This document shows, piece after piece, positions 16,504-24,635 of a stretch of DNA of 64,000 bases. The first letter of the stretch is position 1. Every line of letters begins with the position of its first letter. The position numbers were made by a program, and so were the translations under genes. Under the pieces are notes generated by a model. It made no database searches and was not told where the DNA came from. It saw nothing but the letters and a program-made list of their open reading frames with translations. The stretch spans positions 62,001 to 126,000 of the forward strand of contig NZ_NFIP01000009.1 in NCBI RefSeq assembly GCF_002161805.1, read 5' to 3'. Source of the DNA: Collinsella sp. An307 (GTDB lineage: Bacteria; Actinomycetota; Coriobacteriia; Coriobacteriales; Coriobacteriaceae).

Positions 16504-18111
16504 ATGGGTGAGCATCTGCCTGCTATCGATCGTTTTCCCGCCGTCTCGCTGCGTGCGGCCGCTTCCCTTCTTGGTGAGGGAGGCATGGGGGCACGCGTTT
16601 GTGGCGACGAAGGTACCGAGGTGCACGGGATGGCCATTGACTCGCGTGAGGTCTCCCCGGGCAACCTCTTTGTTTGCAAGGGCGCCGCGTTTTGTCCCGC
16701 GTTTCTTGCGGATGCCGTGCGCCACGGCGCCGCTGCGTATCTCTGTGAGGACGATGAGCGGGCCGAGGAGCTCTCCGCCCAAGCACCGGGCGTACCCTGC
16801 ATCGTAGTGTATCAGGGGAAGGTCCGCCGTGCCATGGCGCTCGTGGCGCCGCTCATCTACATGCATCCTGAGCATGACCTCACCATTGTGGGTATCACGG
16901 GTACCAAGGGAAAGTCGACCGTTGTCTACATGCTGCGCTCCATCCTGCGCGCGGCGGGCGTGACGCCGTCCATCTTGGGCTCGATTGAGACGGACGACGG
17001 CGTGTGCGCGTTTGAGAGCCACAACACTACACCCGAGGCACCCGACCTGTGGCTGCATCTGCGCAACACGGTGGATGCCGGGCGAGACGTGATGCTCATG
17101 GAGGTGTCGAGCCAGGGTCTCAAGTACGGCCGCGTGCTCGGTGTTCCCTTTGAAATCGCCTGCTTTTTGAACATCGGACGCGACCATATCTCGCCCATCG
17201 AACATCCCACGTTTGAGGACTACTTCCAGAGCAAGCTGCGTATCTTTGAGCAGTGCGAAACCGCCGTGGTGAACCTCGATACCGAGCGCGTAGAGGAGGT
17301 ACTTGCTGCTGCATCCGCCTCGGCAAAGCGGCTGGTAACCCTGCACACCGATCATGCACCCGCGGTCTCGGCTGAGGGCTCGGCGGCGTCCGCGCGCGGT
17401 TGCAATGCCGACTTTTGCGCAACTGAAATTGAGACGGTTGACGGGGGCATCGCCTTCACGGTGGAGGCGCGCGGTGCGGCGGGCACGATGCGCACGACGC
17501 GCCATGACATCGTGCTTGGCATGACGGGCTTCTTCAACGTCGACAACGCGCTTGCCGCCTGTGCCATCGCCCGCCTGATGGGATTTGACTACGATGCCAT
17601 CGCCCGCGGCCTCGCACATGTTCGCGTCCCCGGGCGCATGGAGCTCGTGAGCTCGGGCGACGGGCATGTGCTCGCCATTGTCGATTACGCGCACAACGAA
17701 CTTTCCTTTGACGCGCTGTTCTCGTCGGTCAAGCGCCAGTATCCAGATCGCCGGGTCATTGCGGTCTTTGGTGCGCCGGGCGATAAGGCGCAAGAGCGCC
17801 GCAGCACCTTGCCGCGCGTTGCCGGCGCCTATGCTGACCTGCTCATATACACCGAGGAAGACCCCGCGCACGAGGCGGTGGAGGACATCTGCGCCGAGCT
17901 TGCGGCAAACACGCCGGCAGGTGTTGCCTACAAGATAATCCCCGACCGCGAGGAGGCGGTCGCGCACGCTCTGCACGCGGCCCTTGCCGACGAGCGGCCC
18001 TCGGCCGTGCTCTTGCTTGCCAAGGGGGACGAGACGCGCCAGCACCGTGGCGACAGCTATCCTGAGGTAAAAAGCGATTTGAGTCTTGCCCGCGAGATTC
18101 TACGGGGGTAA
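16504..18111 (+). CDS. MurE-family UDP-MurNAc-peptide ligase, copy 1
   Basis: 535-aa Mur ligase. The N-terminal domain carries the substrate-recognition stretch GMAIDSREVSPGNLFVCKGAAF, the ATP loop is VGITGTKGKSTVVYM, and the central domain has HNTTPEAPDLW and VMLMEVSSQGLK. The C-terminal domain reads IYTEEDPAHEAVEDI where diaminopimelate-adding MurE enzymes have DNPR, so it should add another diamino acid such as lysine or ornithine, or act elsewhere in wall synthesis. ATG at 16504 has a GGAGG site (CTGGAGGCTACC); longer openings lack one. A second paralogue follows directly. Confidence 0.85.
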   Translation: MGEHLPAIDRFPAVSLRAAASLLGEGGMGARVCGDEGTEVHGMAIDSREVSPGNLFVCKGAAFCPAFLADAVRHGAAAYLCEDDERAEELSAQAPGVPCIVVYQGKVRRAMALVAPLIYMHPEHDLTIVGITGTKGKSTVVYMLRSILRAAGVTPSILGSIETDDGVCAFESHNTTPEAPDLWLHLRNTVDAGRDVMLMEVSSQGLKYGRVLGVPFEIACFLNIGRDHISPIEHPTFEDYFQSKLRIFEQCETAVVNLDTERVEEVLAAASASAKRLVTLHTDHAPAVSAEGSAASARGCNADFCATEIETVDGGIAFTVEARGAAGTMRTTRHDIVLGMTGFFNVDNALAACAIARLMGFDYDAIARGLAHVRVPGRMELVSSGDGHVLAIVDYAHNELSFDALFSSVKRQYPDRRVIAVFGAPGDKAQERRSTLPRVAGAYADLLIYTEEDPAHEAVEDICAELAANTPAGVAYKIIPDREEAVAHALHAALADERPSAVLLLAKGDETRQHRGDSYPEVKSDLSLAREILRG

Positions 18112-18228
18112 GGTAGCTCGCGAAGGTGTTTCTGGCTACCCGCTTGGCGCGCAATAGCTGCAGCGTCAGGCGCTGTGCGGCCGCAACGGCTGCGGCGTAT
18201 TGCCGGCAGACAAGAGGGGAGAGGCGCT

Positions 18229-19746
18229 GTGCCCGCATCTCAAAGAGTCCGCTCGCTGCGTGATTACCTAAAGATCCTCCGCGCGTACGACGCGCTGGTG
18301 ACAGAGCCCCCGGCGGGTCCGATTCTCGCCGATTTGCCCATCCGCTGGGTTTCGTGCGACTCCCATGCGGTAAAGCCCGGCACGCTCTTTATCTGCAAAG
18401 GCGCCTCCTTTAAGCGCGACTACCTGCTCGATGCCATCGAGGCGGGTGCGGTTGCCTACATCTCCGAGGTCGACTATGGGGTCAATATCCCCTTCATTCA
18501 TGCGTGCGATATCAGGCGTGCCCTCGGCATCCTTTCCGACGCAGCGTGGGACCACCCCTCGGGCCGCATCAAGGTCTGTGCGTTCACGGGCACCAAGGGC
18601 AAGACCACGAGCGTGTATTACCTGCGGAGCATTCTTGCGGCGCGCGCCAAGCGCACGGGTGCGCCCGAGGCCGCGTTCATTACCGGCGTGGAGTACGACG
18701 ACGGCGCGGAGCGCGGCGAGAGCGTGCTTACCACGCCCGAGGCGCCCGAACTCGAGCGGCGCCTTGCCAATGCGGTCTTTGCGGACCGCGACATCTTTGT
18801 GATGGAGGCGTCGAGCCAGGCCCTTAAGCTCCACCGCACGCTCGGCGTGGAGTTTGCCGTGGGCGCGTTTACCAACTTTGGCGAGGACCATATCTCGCCC
18901 ATCGAGCACCCGACGGTCGAGGACTACCTCGCAAGCAAGCTCATGCTCTTCCGCAACTGCCGTACCGCCGTGGTGAACCTCGACATGCAGGTAGCCCCGC
19001 AGGTGCTTGAGGCGGCGCAGTCCTGCGAGCGCGTGCTGACCTATTCGCTTGAGAACGATGCCGCCGATGTGGTGCTCACGCGCTGGGAGCGCGCGGGCTC
19101 GGGCATTTCCTTTACGGTCCGCACGCCGCGCTTTACCTGCGACGTTTACCTCCCCACCCCTGCTCACTTCAACCTTGCCAATGCGCTCGGGGCTATCTCG
19201 TGCGCAGAGGCGCTCGGCGTGGATGCTGAGGATATCGTCCAGGGTCTTGCCGAGGTTCGCGTCTCTGGTCGTATGGAGGTCTACCCGAGTGCGTCGGGCG
19301 AGATTGTGGGCGTGGTCGATTACGCGCACAACGGCATGAGCCTCACGGCGCTGCTTGGCGAGATGCGGGAGAGTTACCCCGACCGCGAGCTTACGGTGGT
19401 CTTTGGAGCCACCGGCGGCAAGGGCGTCGATCGTCGCGACACGATGGGCGAGGCAGCCGGCAAGCTCGCCGACCGCATCATCATCACGGAGGACGACCCC
19501 GGCCCCGAGGACCCGGCGGTCATCTGCGACGCTATCGCCCGCGCGGTGAGCGCACAGGGTCATAACAGGTGGGAGATTGTGCTCGATCGTCCTCAGGCTA
19601 TCGTGCGTGCCGTGGAAGGTGCAAAGCGCCCGGCCGTTGTAGTGGTGACCGGCAAGGGCAACGATGCCTTTATGCTGCGCCATGACGTGCGCGAGCCCTA
19701 CGAGCCGGACGGTAAGCAGCTCGCGCGGCTTTTGGCCGAGGCATAG
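18229..19746 (+). CDS. murE: MurE-family UDP-MurNAc-peptide ligase, copy 2
   Basis: 505-aa paralogue of the preceding gene with the same order of motifs: VSCDSHAVKPGTLFICKGASF, the P-loop FTGTKGKTTSVYYL, TTPEAPELE, VMEASSQALKLHRTLG and GVVDYAHNGMSL. At the substrate motif it has ITEDDPGPEDPAVICDAI, again not DNPR. GTG at 18229 is chosen because GAGGGGAGAGG precedes it; the in-frame ATG further upstream at 18175 has no ribosome site. Copy 2 keeps the DP-x-x-EDP pattern seen in non-DAP MurE enzymes more fully, so it is the likelier housekeeping MurE. The division of labour is unknown. Confidence 0.85.
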   Translation: MPASQRVRSLRDYLKILRAYDALVTEPPAGPILADLPIRWVSCDSHAVKPGTLFICKGASFKRDYLLDAIEAGAVAYISEVDYGVNIPFIHACDIRRALGILSDAAWDHPSGRIKVCAFTGTKGKTTSVYYLRSILAARAKRTGAPEAAFITGVEYDDGAERGESVLTTPEAPELERRLANAVFADRDIFVMEASSQALKLHRTLGVEFAVGAFTNFGEDHISPIEHPTVEDYLASKLMLFRNCRTAVVNLDMQVAPQVLEAAQSCERVLTYSLENDAADVVLTRWERAGSGISFTVRTPRFTCDVYLPTPAHFNLANALGAISCAEALGVDAEDIVQGLAEVRVSGRMEVYPSASGEIVGVVDYAHNGMSLTALLGEMRESYPDRELTVVFGATGGKGVDRRDTMGEAAGKLADRIIITEDDPGPEDPAVICDAIARAVSAQGHNRWEIVLDRPQAIVRAVEGAKRPAVVVVTGKGNDAFMLRHDVREPYEPDGKQLARLLAEA

Positions 19747-19880
19747 GGACTGCGACGCGCTCTGGCGCGGACGGGCGGTTTGCCCGTGTGGTTCCGCCTG
19801 AATGCTCGACGTGTTTGCGAAAGTTCCGCATGCAACTTGTGCAGCGGCGCGCAAGTACGGTATTATGTGATGCTGCTAAC

Positions 19881-19971
19881 GGAGAGCTGACCGAGAGGCC
19901 GAAGGTGCTCGCCTGCTAAGCGAGTATTCCCCCAAAGGGAATCTGGGGTTCGAATCCCCAGCTCTCCGCCA
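19881..19971 (+). tRNA. tRNA-Ser (anticodon GCU)
   Basis: Acceptor arms GGAGAGC (19881-19887) and GCTCTCC (19961-19967) pair perfectly, with discriminator G and encoded CCA (19969-19971). The anticodon stem-loop CTCGC-CTGCTAA-GCGAG exposes GCT. A long variable arm (tattcccccaaagggaat) marks it as a class II serine tRNA, and the T loop GGTTCGAATCC is normal. Confidence 0.97.
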
Positions 19972-19983
19972 GCCGAATTTGAT

Positions 19984-20018
19984 ACGCCCGTTTCCCTGCT
20001 GGGAGGCGGGCGTTTTTT
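19984..20018 (+). terminator. terminator after tRNA-Ser
   Basis: ACGCCCG (19984-19990) pairs with CGGGCGT (20007-20013), with inner TCCC/GGGA pairing, followed by a T6 run. It is a classical intrinsic terminator directly downstream of the tRNA. Confidence 0.9.
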
Positions 20019-20072
20019 GTTATCTGGCCGCAGCAAGGAGAAAGGACGGAGGGAGGCATGCGCTCATTTAAA

Positions 20073-20087
20073 TATTGTCTTACAATA
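20073..20087 (+). promoter_or_regulatory. palindrome at the promoter of the small toxin-antitoxin pair
   Basis: TATTGT-CTT-ACAATA is a perfect inverted repeat whose right arm includes a -10-like TACAAT, 14 bases before the first gene's ATG. This is the usual place for autoregulation by a ribbon-helix-helix antitoxin. The neighbourhood is A+T-rich compared with flanking DNA. Confidence 0.5.
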
Positions 20088-20100
20088 AAGGAGCAGGCAT

Positions 20101-20358
20101 ATGGTATTTGTTTTGGAAAGGATTCATGCTCGCCATCCCGAACTGAGAGCTGAGGACGTTGCGCACGCTTGGGAGCACGCCATTGTTTCGGCGGCACGTT
20201 CCGATGCAAGGCCATTTGAATATCTTGCGGTTGGTTACGATGCGCGCGGAAGGCTTATCGAAATGGTGGGCAGAGCAAACGAAAACGGCGACTGGGTTAT
20301 TTGGCATGCCTTTACACCGCCGACGCCCAAAGCACGCCGTGAATTGGGATTGGAGTGA
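20101..20358 (+). CDS. small RNase-like toxin (BrnT-like)
   Basis: 85-aa protein. The core RPFEYLAVGYDARGRLIEMVG followed by WVIWHAFTPPTPKARRELGL matches the layout of BrnT/RelE-fold toxins: a strand with GxDxxGRLLE, then an H/R-rich end. The gene is toxin-first, as in brnTA. An AAGGAG site precedes the ATG. The partner starts 5 bases after the stop. It lies directly after tRNA-Ser, a common insertion point for mobile cassettes. The toxin assignment rests on pattern and context, not on a search. Confidence 0.65.
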   Translation: MVFVLERIHARHPELRAEDVAHAWEHAIVSAARSDARPFEYLAVGYDARGRLIEMVGRANENGDWVIWHAFTPPTPKARRELGLE

Positions 20359-20363
20359 TTTCC

Positions 20364-20642
20364 ATGAGCGATGAAAGACTGCTGCAGAGTATCGGGATGA
20401 CCGAAGCCGAAGCCGATGCGCGTGGAACGTCGTACGAAGAGGACACGTGGGACGAAAAGACGCTCCGTAAACCTCGCCGAGGAAGGCCATCGCTTGCCCC
20501 TGAAGAAGTTCGGCCCTATACCGTGCGATTCCCCGTATCCCTCATGTCATTTGTAGATGAGCGCGCCCTCGCCCATGGCTGGACGCGCTCGGAAGAGCTT
20601 CGCAGTATCGTGCTCCAGGCAAAGGGGCAACACGTAGCGTAG
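20364..20642 (+). CDS. antitoxin with C-terminal ribbon-helix-helix-like domain (BrnA/CopG-like)
   Basis: 92-aa acidic-to-basic protein. The N-terminal 35 residues (GMTEAEADARGTSYEEDTWD) are acidic and may cover the toxin. The C-terminal part, RPYTVRFPVSLMSFVDERALAHGWTRSEELRSIV (residues about 52-85), fits a ribbon-helix-helix DNA-binding domain. ATG at 20364 is preferred over an ATT at 20355 because of a TTGGAG site. It is coupled to the upstream toxin gene. Confidence 0.65.
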   Translation: MSDERLLQSIGMTEAEADARGTSYEEDTWDEKTLRKPRRGRPSLAPEEVRPYTVRFPVSLMSFVDERALAHGWTRSEELRSIVLQAKGQHVA

Positions 20643-20670
20643 CGGTGCGCTTGCTGACAAGATCTGCTGG

Positions 20671-21633
20671 CTACTGACAGAAGTCGCTGGCTGTTGTTAC
20701 CGCGATATCGCCGCGATGCGCGCAGACGAGGTCCCAGCTGAAGAGCTCGGCAAGTCCGGATGCGCTGCGCGGCTCGGTATCCGGCGCAAGGCCAGCGGTG
20801 CCGGCGACCCACCCCAGCAGGCGCTCGGGTGTGCCAAAACGTTCACGCAGGCCCTCCATATCGAGATCCCGGTCGCGCTTGGAGAGGCGGCGTCCGTCGG
20901 GGGCAACCAGAAGCGGCACGTGGGCATAGGCGGGCTCTGGGTAGTCGAGCAGGCGCTGCAGATAGATCTGGCGTGCGGAGGAGCTGAGCAGGTCGTGTCC
21001 GCGGACAACCTCGGTGACACCCATCAGCGCGTCGTCAACTACCACGGCAAGCTGGTAGGCAAAGACGCCGTCGCTGCGGCGGACGAGGAAGTCGCCGCAA
21101 TCGCGGGCGAGGACCTCGGTTTGCGGGCCAAAGACACGGTCGATAAAGGAAATCGTGCCCGCGGGGTCATCATGGTCGGGCACCCTAAGGCGGAGCGCCG
21201 CGGGGCGTTCGGCAGAGCGTCGCGCGACCTCCTCGGGGGAGAGACCTCGGCAGGTGCCCGCGTAGATGGGCGTGCCGTCGCTCGCGTGGGGTGCGCTTGC
21301 GGCGTGGAGCTCGGCGCGTGTGCAGAAACACGGGTAGAGTAGTCCCGCGTCGCGGAGTTGCTCGAGGGCGGCTTGATACGCCTCAACACGGTCACGCTGG
21401 TAGTAGGGTCCCTCGTCCCAATCGAGACCAAGCCAGTGCAGGTCGGCGAGCAGGTAGTCTGTCCACGGTCCCGATTGGGTGCGCGGGTCGAGATCCTCTA
21501 TGCGCAGCACCATGCGCCCGCCGGCACTGCGGACCGATAGCCATGCCACGAGCGCGGCGTAGATGTTGCCCAAGTGCATGCGGCCGGAGGGCGTGGGGGC
21601 AAAGCGCCCGACTATGTTGGATGTGCTACTCAT
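20671..21633 (-). CDS. gluQ: glutamyl-Q tRNA(Asp) synthetase
   Basis: 320-aa paralogue of the glutamyl-tRNA synthetase catalytic domain that attaches glutamate to queuosine in tRNA-Asp. It has the class I motif GRFAPTPSGRMHLGN and the KMSKS-like SKRD (RRLSKRDRDLDM). The zinc-site cysteines lie in YPCFCTRAEL and YAGTC. It lacks the anticodon-binding C-terminal domain, which separates it from GltX. It ends about 30 bases from the antitoxin gene, with which it converges. Confidence 0.9.
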   Translation of the reverse strand: MSSTSNIVGRFAPTPSGRMHLGNIYAALVAWLSVRSAGGRMVLRIEDLDPRTQSGPWTDYLLADLHWLGLDWDEGPYYQRDRVEAYQAALEQLRDAGLLYPCFCTRAELHAASAPHASDGTPIYAGTCRGLSPEEVARRSAERPAALRLRVPDHDDPAGTISFIDRVFGPQTEVLARDCGDFLVRRSDGVFAYQLAVVVDDALMGVTEVVRGHDLLSSSARQIYLQRLLDYPEPAYAHVPLLVAPDGRRLSKRDRDLDMEGLRERFGTPERLLGWVAGTAGLAPDTEPRSASGLAELFSWDLVCAHRGDIAVTTASDFCQ

Positions 21634-21726
21634 GGTTAGAGAGTATAGGGGAGCTGCCGCGCTCGCGGCCAGAAAAGCGTGCCGTCATGGTATGCGGCGT
21701 GCCGGGCGTCTACCCGCAAACGGCTG

Positions 21727-21808
21727 GAGCCCCCGGGCCTGCATACCCGGGGGCTCCTGGAAAAGGGGGGACGGTTTGTGCGGGGCGGCTAGGGGGGAGC
21801 CGCCCCGC
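21727..21808 (-). terminator. two tandem hairpins downstream of the ferritin gene
   Basis: Stem 1: 21780-21790 with 21798-21808 (11 bp perfect). Stem 2: 21727-21737 with 21746-21756 (11 bp perfect). Both lie in the 188-base gap between gluQ (diverging leftwards) and the ferritin stop, and read on the minus strand they follow the ferritin gene. Neither has a strong T tract; as a pair they most likely end ferritin transcription. Confidence 0.6.
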
Positions 21809-21821
21809 AAAGGAAGGGAGG

Positions 21822-22340
21822 CTAGAGCGGAAGCGCGGTCATCTGGGTGTAGACGCGCGCCTGATACTCGCGGTCGAGGTCGTAGAGACCCTTGGGGTCG
21901 CACCCAAAGAGCTTCATGTTCGTGATCATGTCGCGGGCGTTGGTTTCCTCCTCGCCCTGCTCGCTTACAAACCAATCGAGGAACTTCATGGTGCGAACGT
22001 CGTGCTGCTCATGCGCGACCTCGTAGCAGTGGTGGATGAGGCTCGTCACATACTCCTCGTGTGCAAGACCCGCCTCAAGCGGCTGGAGGTCGTTCTCAAA
22101 GACCTTGTCGGGCTTGGCGATGGCTTCCATCGTGGGCGTGAAGTCGTTATCGAGGAGGTAACGGCGGATGGCCATGGCATGGTCCATCTCCTCCTTCGCC
22201 TGGATCTCGTACCAGTTGGCAAAGCCCTTGAGGCCGCGATCCTCGTAGTAATCGGCAAAGGTGAGATACAGGTAGGCGGAGTAGAGCTCCTTGTTGATCT
22301 GATCGTTCAGGACCGTCGTTACCTGTTCGGTGAGTGCCAT
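21822..22340 (-). CDS. ferritin (iron storage, non-haem)
   Basis: 172-aa ferritin-like four-helix protein. The start MALTEQVTTVLNDQINKELYSAYLYL shows the first ferroxidase Glu. WYEIQAKEEMDHAM carries the ExxH pair and FVSEQGEEETNARDM the third-helix ligands. ATG at 22340 follows GAAAGGAAC; a longer frame to 22466 has no site and would add unrelated residues. It stores iron and limits Fenton chemistry, useful for an anaerobe rich in Fe-S enzymes. Confidence 0.93.
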   Translation of the reverse strand: MALTEQVTTVLNDQINKELYSAYLYLTFADYYEDRGLKGFANWYEIQAKEEMDHAMAIRRYLLDNDFTPTMEAIAKPDKVFENDLQPLEAGLAHEEYVTSLIHHCYEVAHEQHDVRTMKFLDWFVSEQGEEETNARDMITNMKLFGCDPKGLYDLDREYQARVYTQMTALPL

Positions 22341-22549
22341 GAGTGTTCCTTTCCCATCCGTTGTGTGTGCGATTCCGAGTCGCACTGTCTGTATACCCGC
22401 GTGGCGCCGTTCAAACGCGTCCACAATTCCCCCACGTCCGCCCCATCTCCTCTCCGCAATTGCCACTCGCCCCGCAAGCGAGGGCGCGGCGTATAGGTGT
22501 CCGCACGCGACGGTACAATGGCTCTAACCAAAAGCGATGGGAGGTCCCC

Positions 22550-24526
22550 ATGCACGACATGAACGTCTCGATCCCTGCACGGGCGGCGCTGCGGCCCATC
22601 GTCACGCGAACCCTCGCTGTGATTGCCTGCCTTGTTGCGGCCTGCGCGCTTGCGGCCCTTACGCCACTGTCTGCGGAAGCTTACGAGATGCCGCGCGTGT
22701 GCATCGAGGCGACGGTGCTCGAGGACGGCGCCCTTCATGTGGAGGAGGAGCGCACATTCGCGTTTGATGACGAGGTGAACGGCGTCTTCTGGACGATTCC
22801 CATTGCCTCAAACGAGCAGGGGCGCCCCTCTTGGGTAGATGTGGCATCTCTGAGTGCCGCTATTGTGGACGAGGGCGGCGCCGAGCGCGCGCTTGAGCGC
22901 GTGGGCGAGGCGCAGCCGGGCGATGACGGGGTCTTTACCGTTACAGAAGAGGACGATGCGATTCGTATCCAGCTCTTCTCGCCGCACGCAGATGATACAC
23001 AGGCAACGTTTCGCCTGAGCTACGGCCTTACGGGTGCCGTTATGGCGTGGGCGGATACGGCCGAGCTGTACTGGAAGTTTGTGGGGCCGGACTGGGAGGA
23101 GAGCTCGGAGAACGTCGAGCTCACGGTCCGCTTTGCGGGCGCTGATGCCTCGGGTGAGGACGGCGTTGTGGGCGAGAACTTTCGTGCGTGGGCGCACGGC
23201 CCGCTTGAGGGCGAGGTCGCACTCGACGGGGCTGTCCCCAGCGTGACGGCAACCGTGCCGCGCGTGCGTGACGGCGAATATGCCGAGGTACGTGTGGTCT
23301 TCCCACGTAGCTGGGTGCCAGGACTGGCACCGGTGGGCGATGCCGCCCAGACGGAGCGCATGGACCGCGTCCTCTCCGAGGAGGCGGGTTTTGCGGAGGA
23401 TGCCAACGCGCGTCGCGCCCAGATGCAGGCGCTCATCTCCGTCGGCTCGGGCGCGCAGATTGCCCTTCCCGCGGTGCTCCTCGTAGTGGTCGCCGCCTAC
23501 CGCATCTTGTGCTGCCGTGCCCCTAAGGCGGATTTCCAGCAGGAGTATCTTCGCGAGGTGCCCACCGATGCCCATCCGGCAACCGTCGCGGCTTCTATGG
23601 ATGACGGGCGCGTGGGGCGTCGCTCGTTTGTTGTCACGCTGATGAAGCTGACCGACGAGGGCGTGATCGACGTATCCGATCACCCGGCTAAAGATGCCGC
23701 GGGCGAGGCATCCTACCGTCTCGTTTTGCGCGATCCCGCGCGCCTTGCGGAGTCGGGTATCGATGGTGCGGCGCTGCGTCTCTTCTTCCGCGAGGACGCG
23801 CAGTTGGCATCGTTTGCGGCGCTCTCTACCTGCACGTCGGGTGATGCCTCCACCGCGGAGGCGCTCACCTCGGGATTCACCGACGCCGTCGAGCGCGACC
23901 TCAAGGTGCGCGGCTTGGTCGCGTCTGTAGACACCTTCAAGTCCGTCGCAACCGTGGCGGCGGCTGTCCTGTTCTGCGCTTCGCTCATTCTCGCTCTTGC
24001 CACAGACGGGGCGACCCTCTTGCCCTTTGGCATCGGTCTCGCACTTACCATCGTCGCGTTGGTGATTGCGCTTACCGCCCGTATCGTCACGCGTGAGGCT
24101 GCCGAGCTCAGAGCGCGCTGCGAGGCATTTCGCCATTGGATCGAGCGCGCAGCACGGACGGGCGAGGCGGTTGACTTCGATTCTGAGGAGGGGCGTCTCA
24201 TGCTCGTTTACGCCTCAGCGGTCGGCGTGGGTGAGGGGGCGCTGCGCAGGCTTGTGGCCCAGACAGACGAGTCCTCTGCCCATGCCGCCGCTGGTGTGGC
24301 AGACGTTGCCTATGCGGGGGTCGCATCCTACCCCTATCCGCTCATGTGGTGGTTCTGGCCGCACTACGGTATGCACGCAAGCCCTATGCGCGACGCGAGC
24401 GATGCATACGGCAGCGCCGTGGCGAGCGTTGCTGTGAGCGCGGGAAGCCCCGCGGCGGGCACGGGCGGTGGCTTCTCCTTTGGCGGCGGAGGCGGCGTCG
24501 GTGGCGGAGGCGGCGGTACCTTTTAA
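22550..24526 (+). CDS. DUF2207 membrane protein
   Basis: 658-aa protein with an N-terminal signal sequence (residues about 17-45), an extracellular beta-rich domain to about residue 300 (LEDGALHVEEERTFAFDDEVNGVFWTI), and a transmembrane segment near 310-330. Then come a cytoplasmic region, a second hydrophobic pair, and a glycine-rich end GGGVGGGGGGTF typical of DUF2207. The function of the family is unknown. ATG at 22550 has GGGAGG upstream and TACAAT about 35 bases before it. Longer frames upstream have no support. Confidence 0.88.
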   Translation: MHDMNVSIPARAALRPIVTRTLAVIACLVAACALAALTPLSAEAYEMPRVCIEATVLEDGALHVEEERTFAFDDEVNGVFWTIPIASNEQGRPSWVDVASLSAAIVDEGGAERALERVGEAQPGDDGVFTVTEEDDAIRIQLFSPHADDTQATFRLSYGLTGAVMAWADTAELYWKFVGPDWEESSENVELTVRFAGADASGEDGVVGENFRAWAHGPLEGEVALDGAVPSVTATVPRVRDGEYAEVRVVFPRSWVPGLAPVGDAAQTERMDRVLSEEAGFAEDANARRAQMQALISVGSGAQIALPAVLLVVVAAYRILCCRAPKADFQQEYLREVPTDAHPATVAASMDDGRVGRRSFVVTLMKLTDEGVIDVSDHPAKDAAGEASYRLVLRDPARLAESGIDGAALRLFFREDAQLASFAALSTCTSGDASTAEALTSGFTDAVERDLKVRGLVASVDTFKSVATVAAAVLFCASLILALATDGATLLPFGIGLALTIVALVIALTARIVTREAAELRARCEAFRHWIERAARTGEAVDFDSEEGRLMLVYASAVGVGEGALRRLVAQTDESSAHAAAGVADVAYAGVASYPYPLMWWFWPHYGMHASPMRDASDAYGSAVASVAVSAGSPAAGTGGGFSFGGGGGVGGGGGGTF

Positions 24527-24635
24527 GGTGCCGGCGGCATCTCTCGCGTGCCGGATGTGCGCGGTTGCGCTACATTAGAGGGACTTCTTTCGCGGCGCCG
24601 CATCGGGCGGGGTCGGCAGGAGGCAAGGAGGATAT

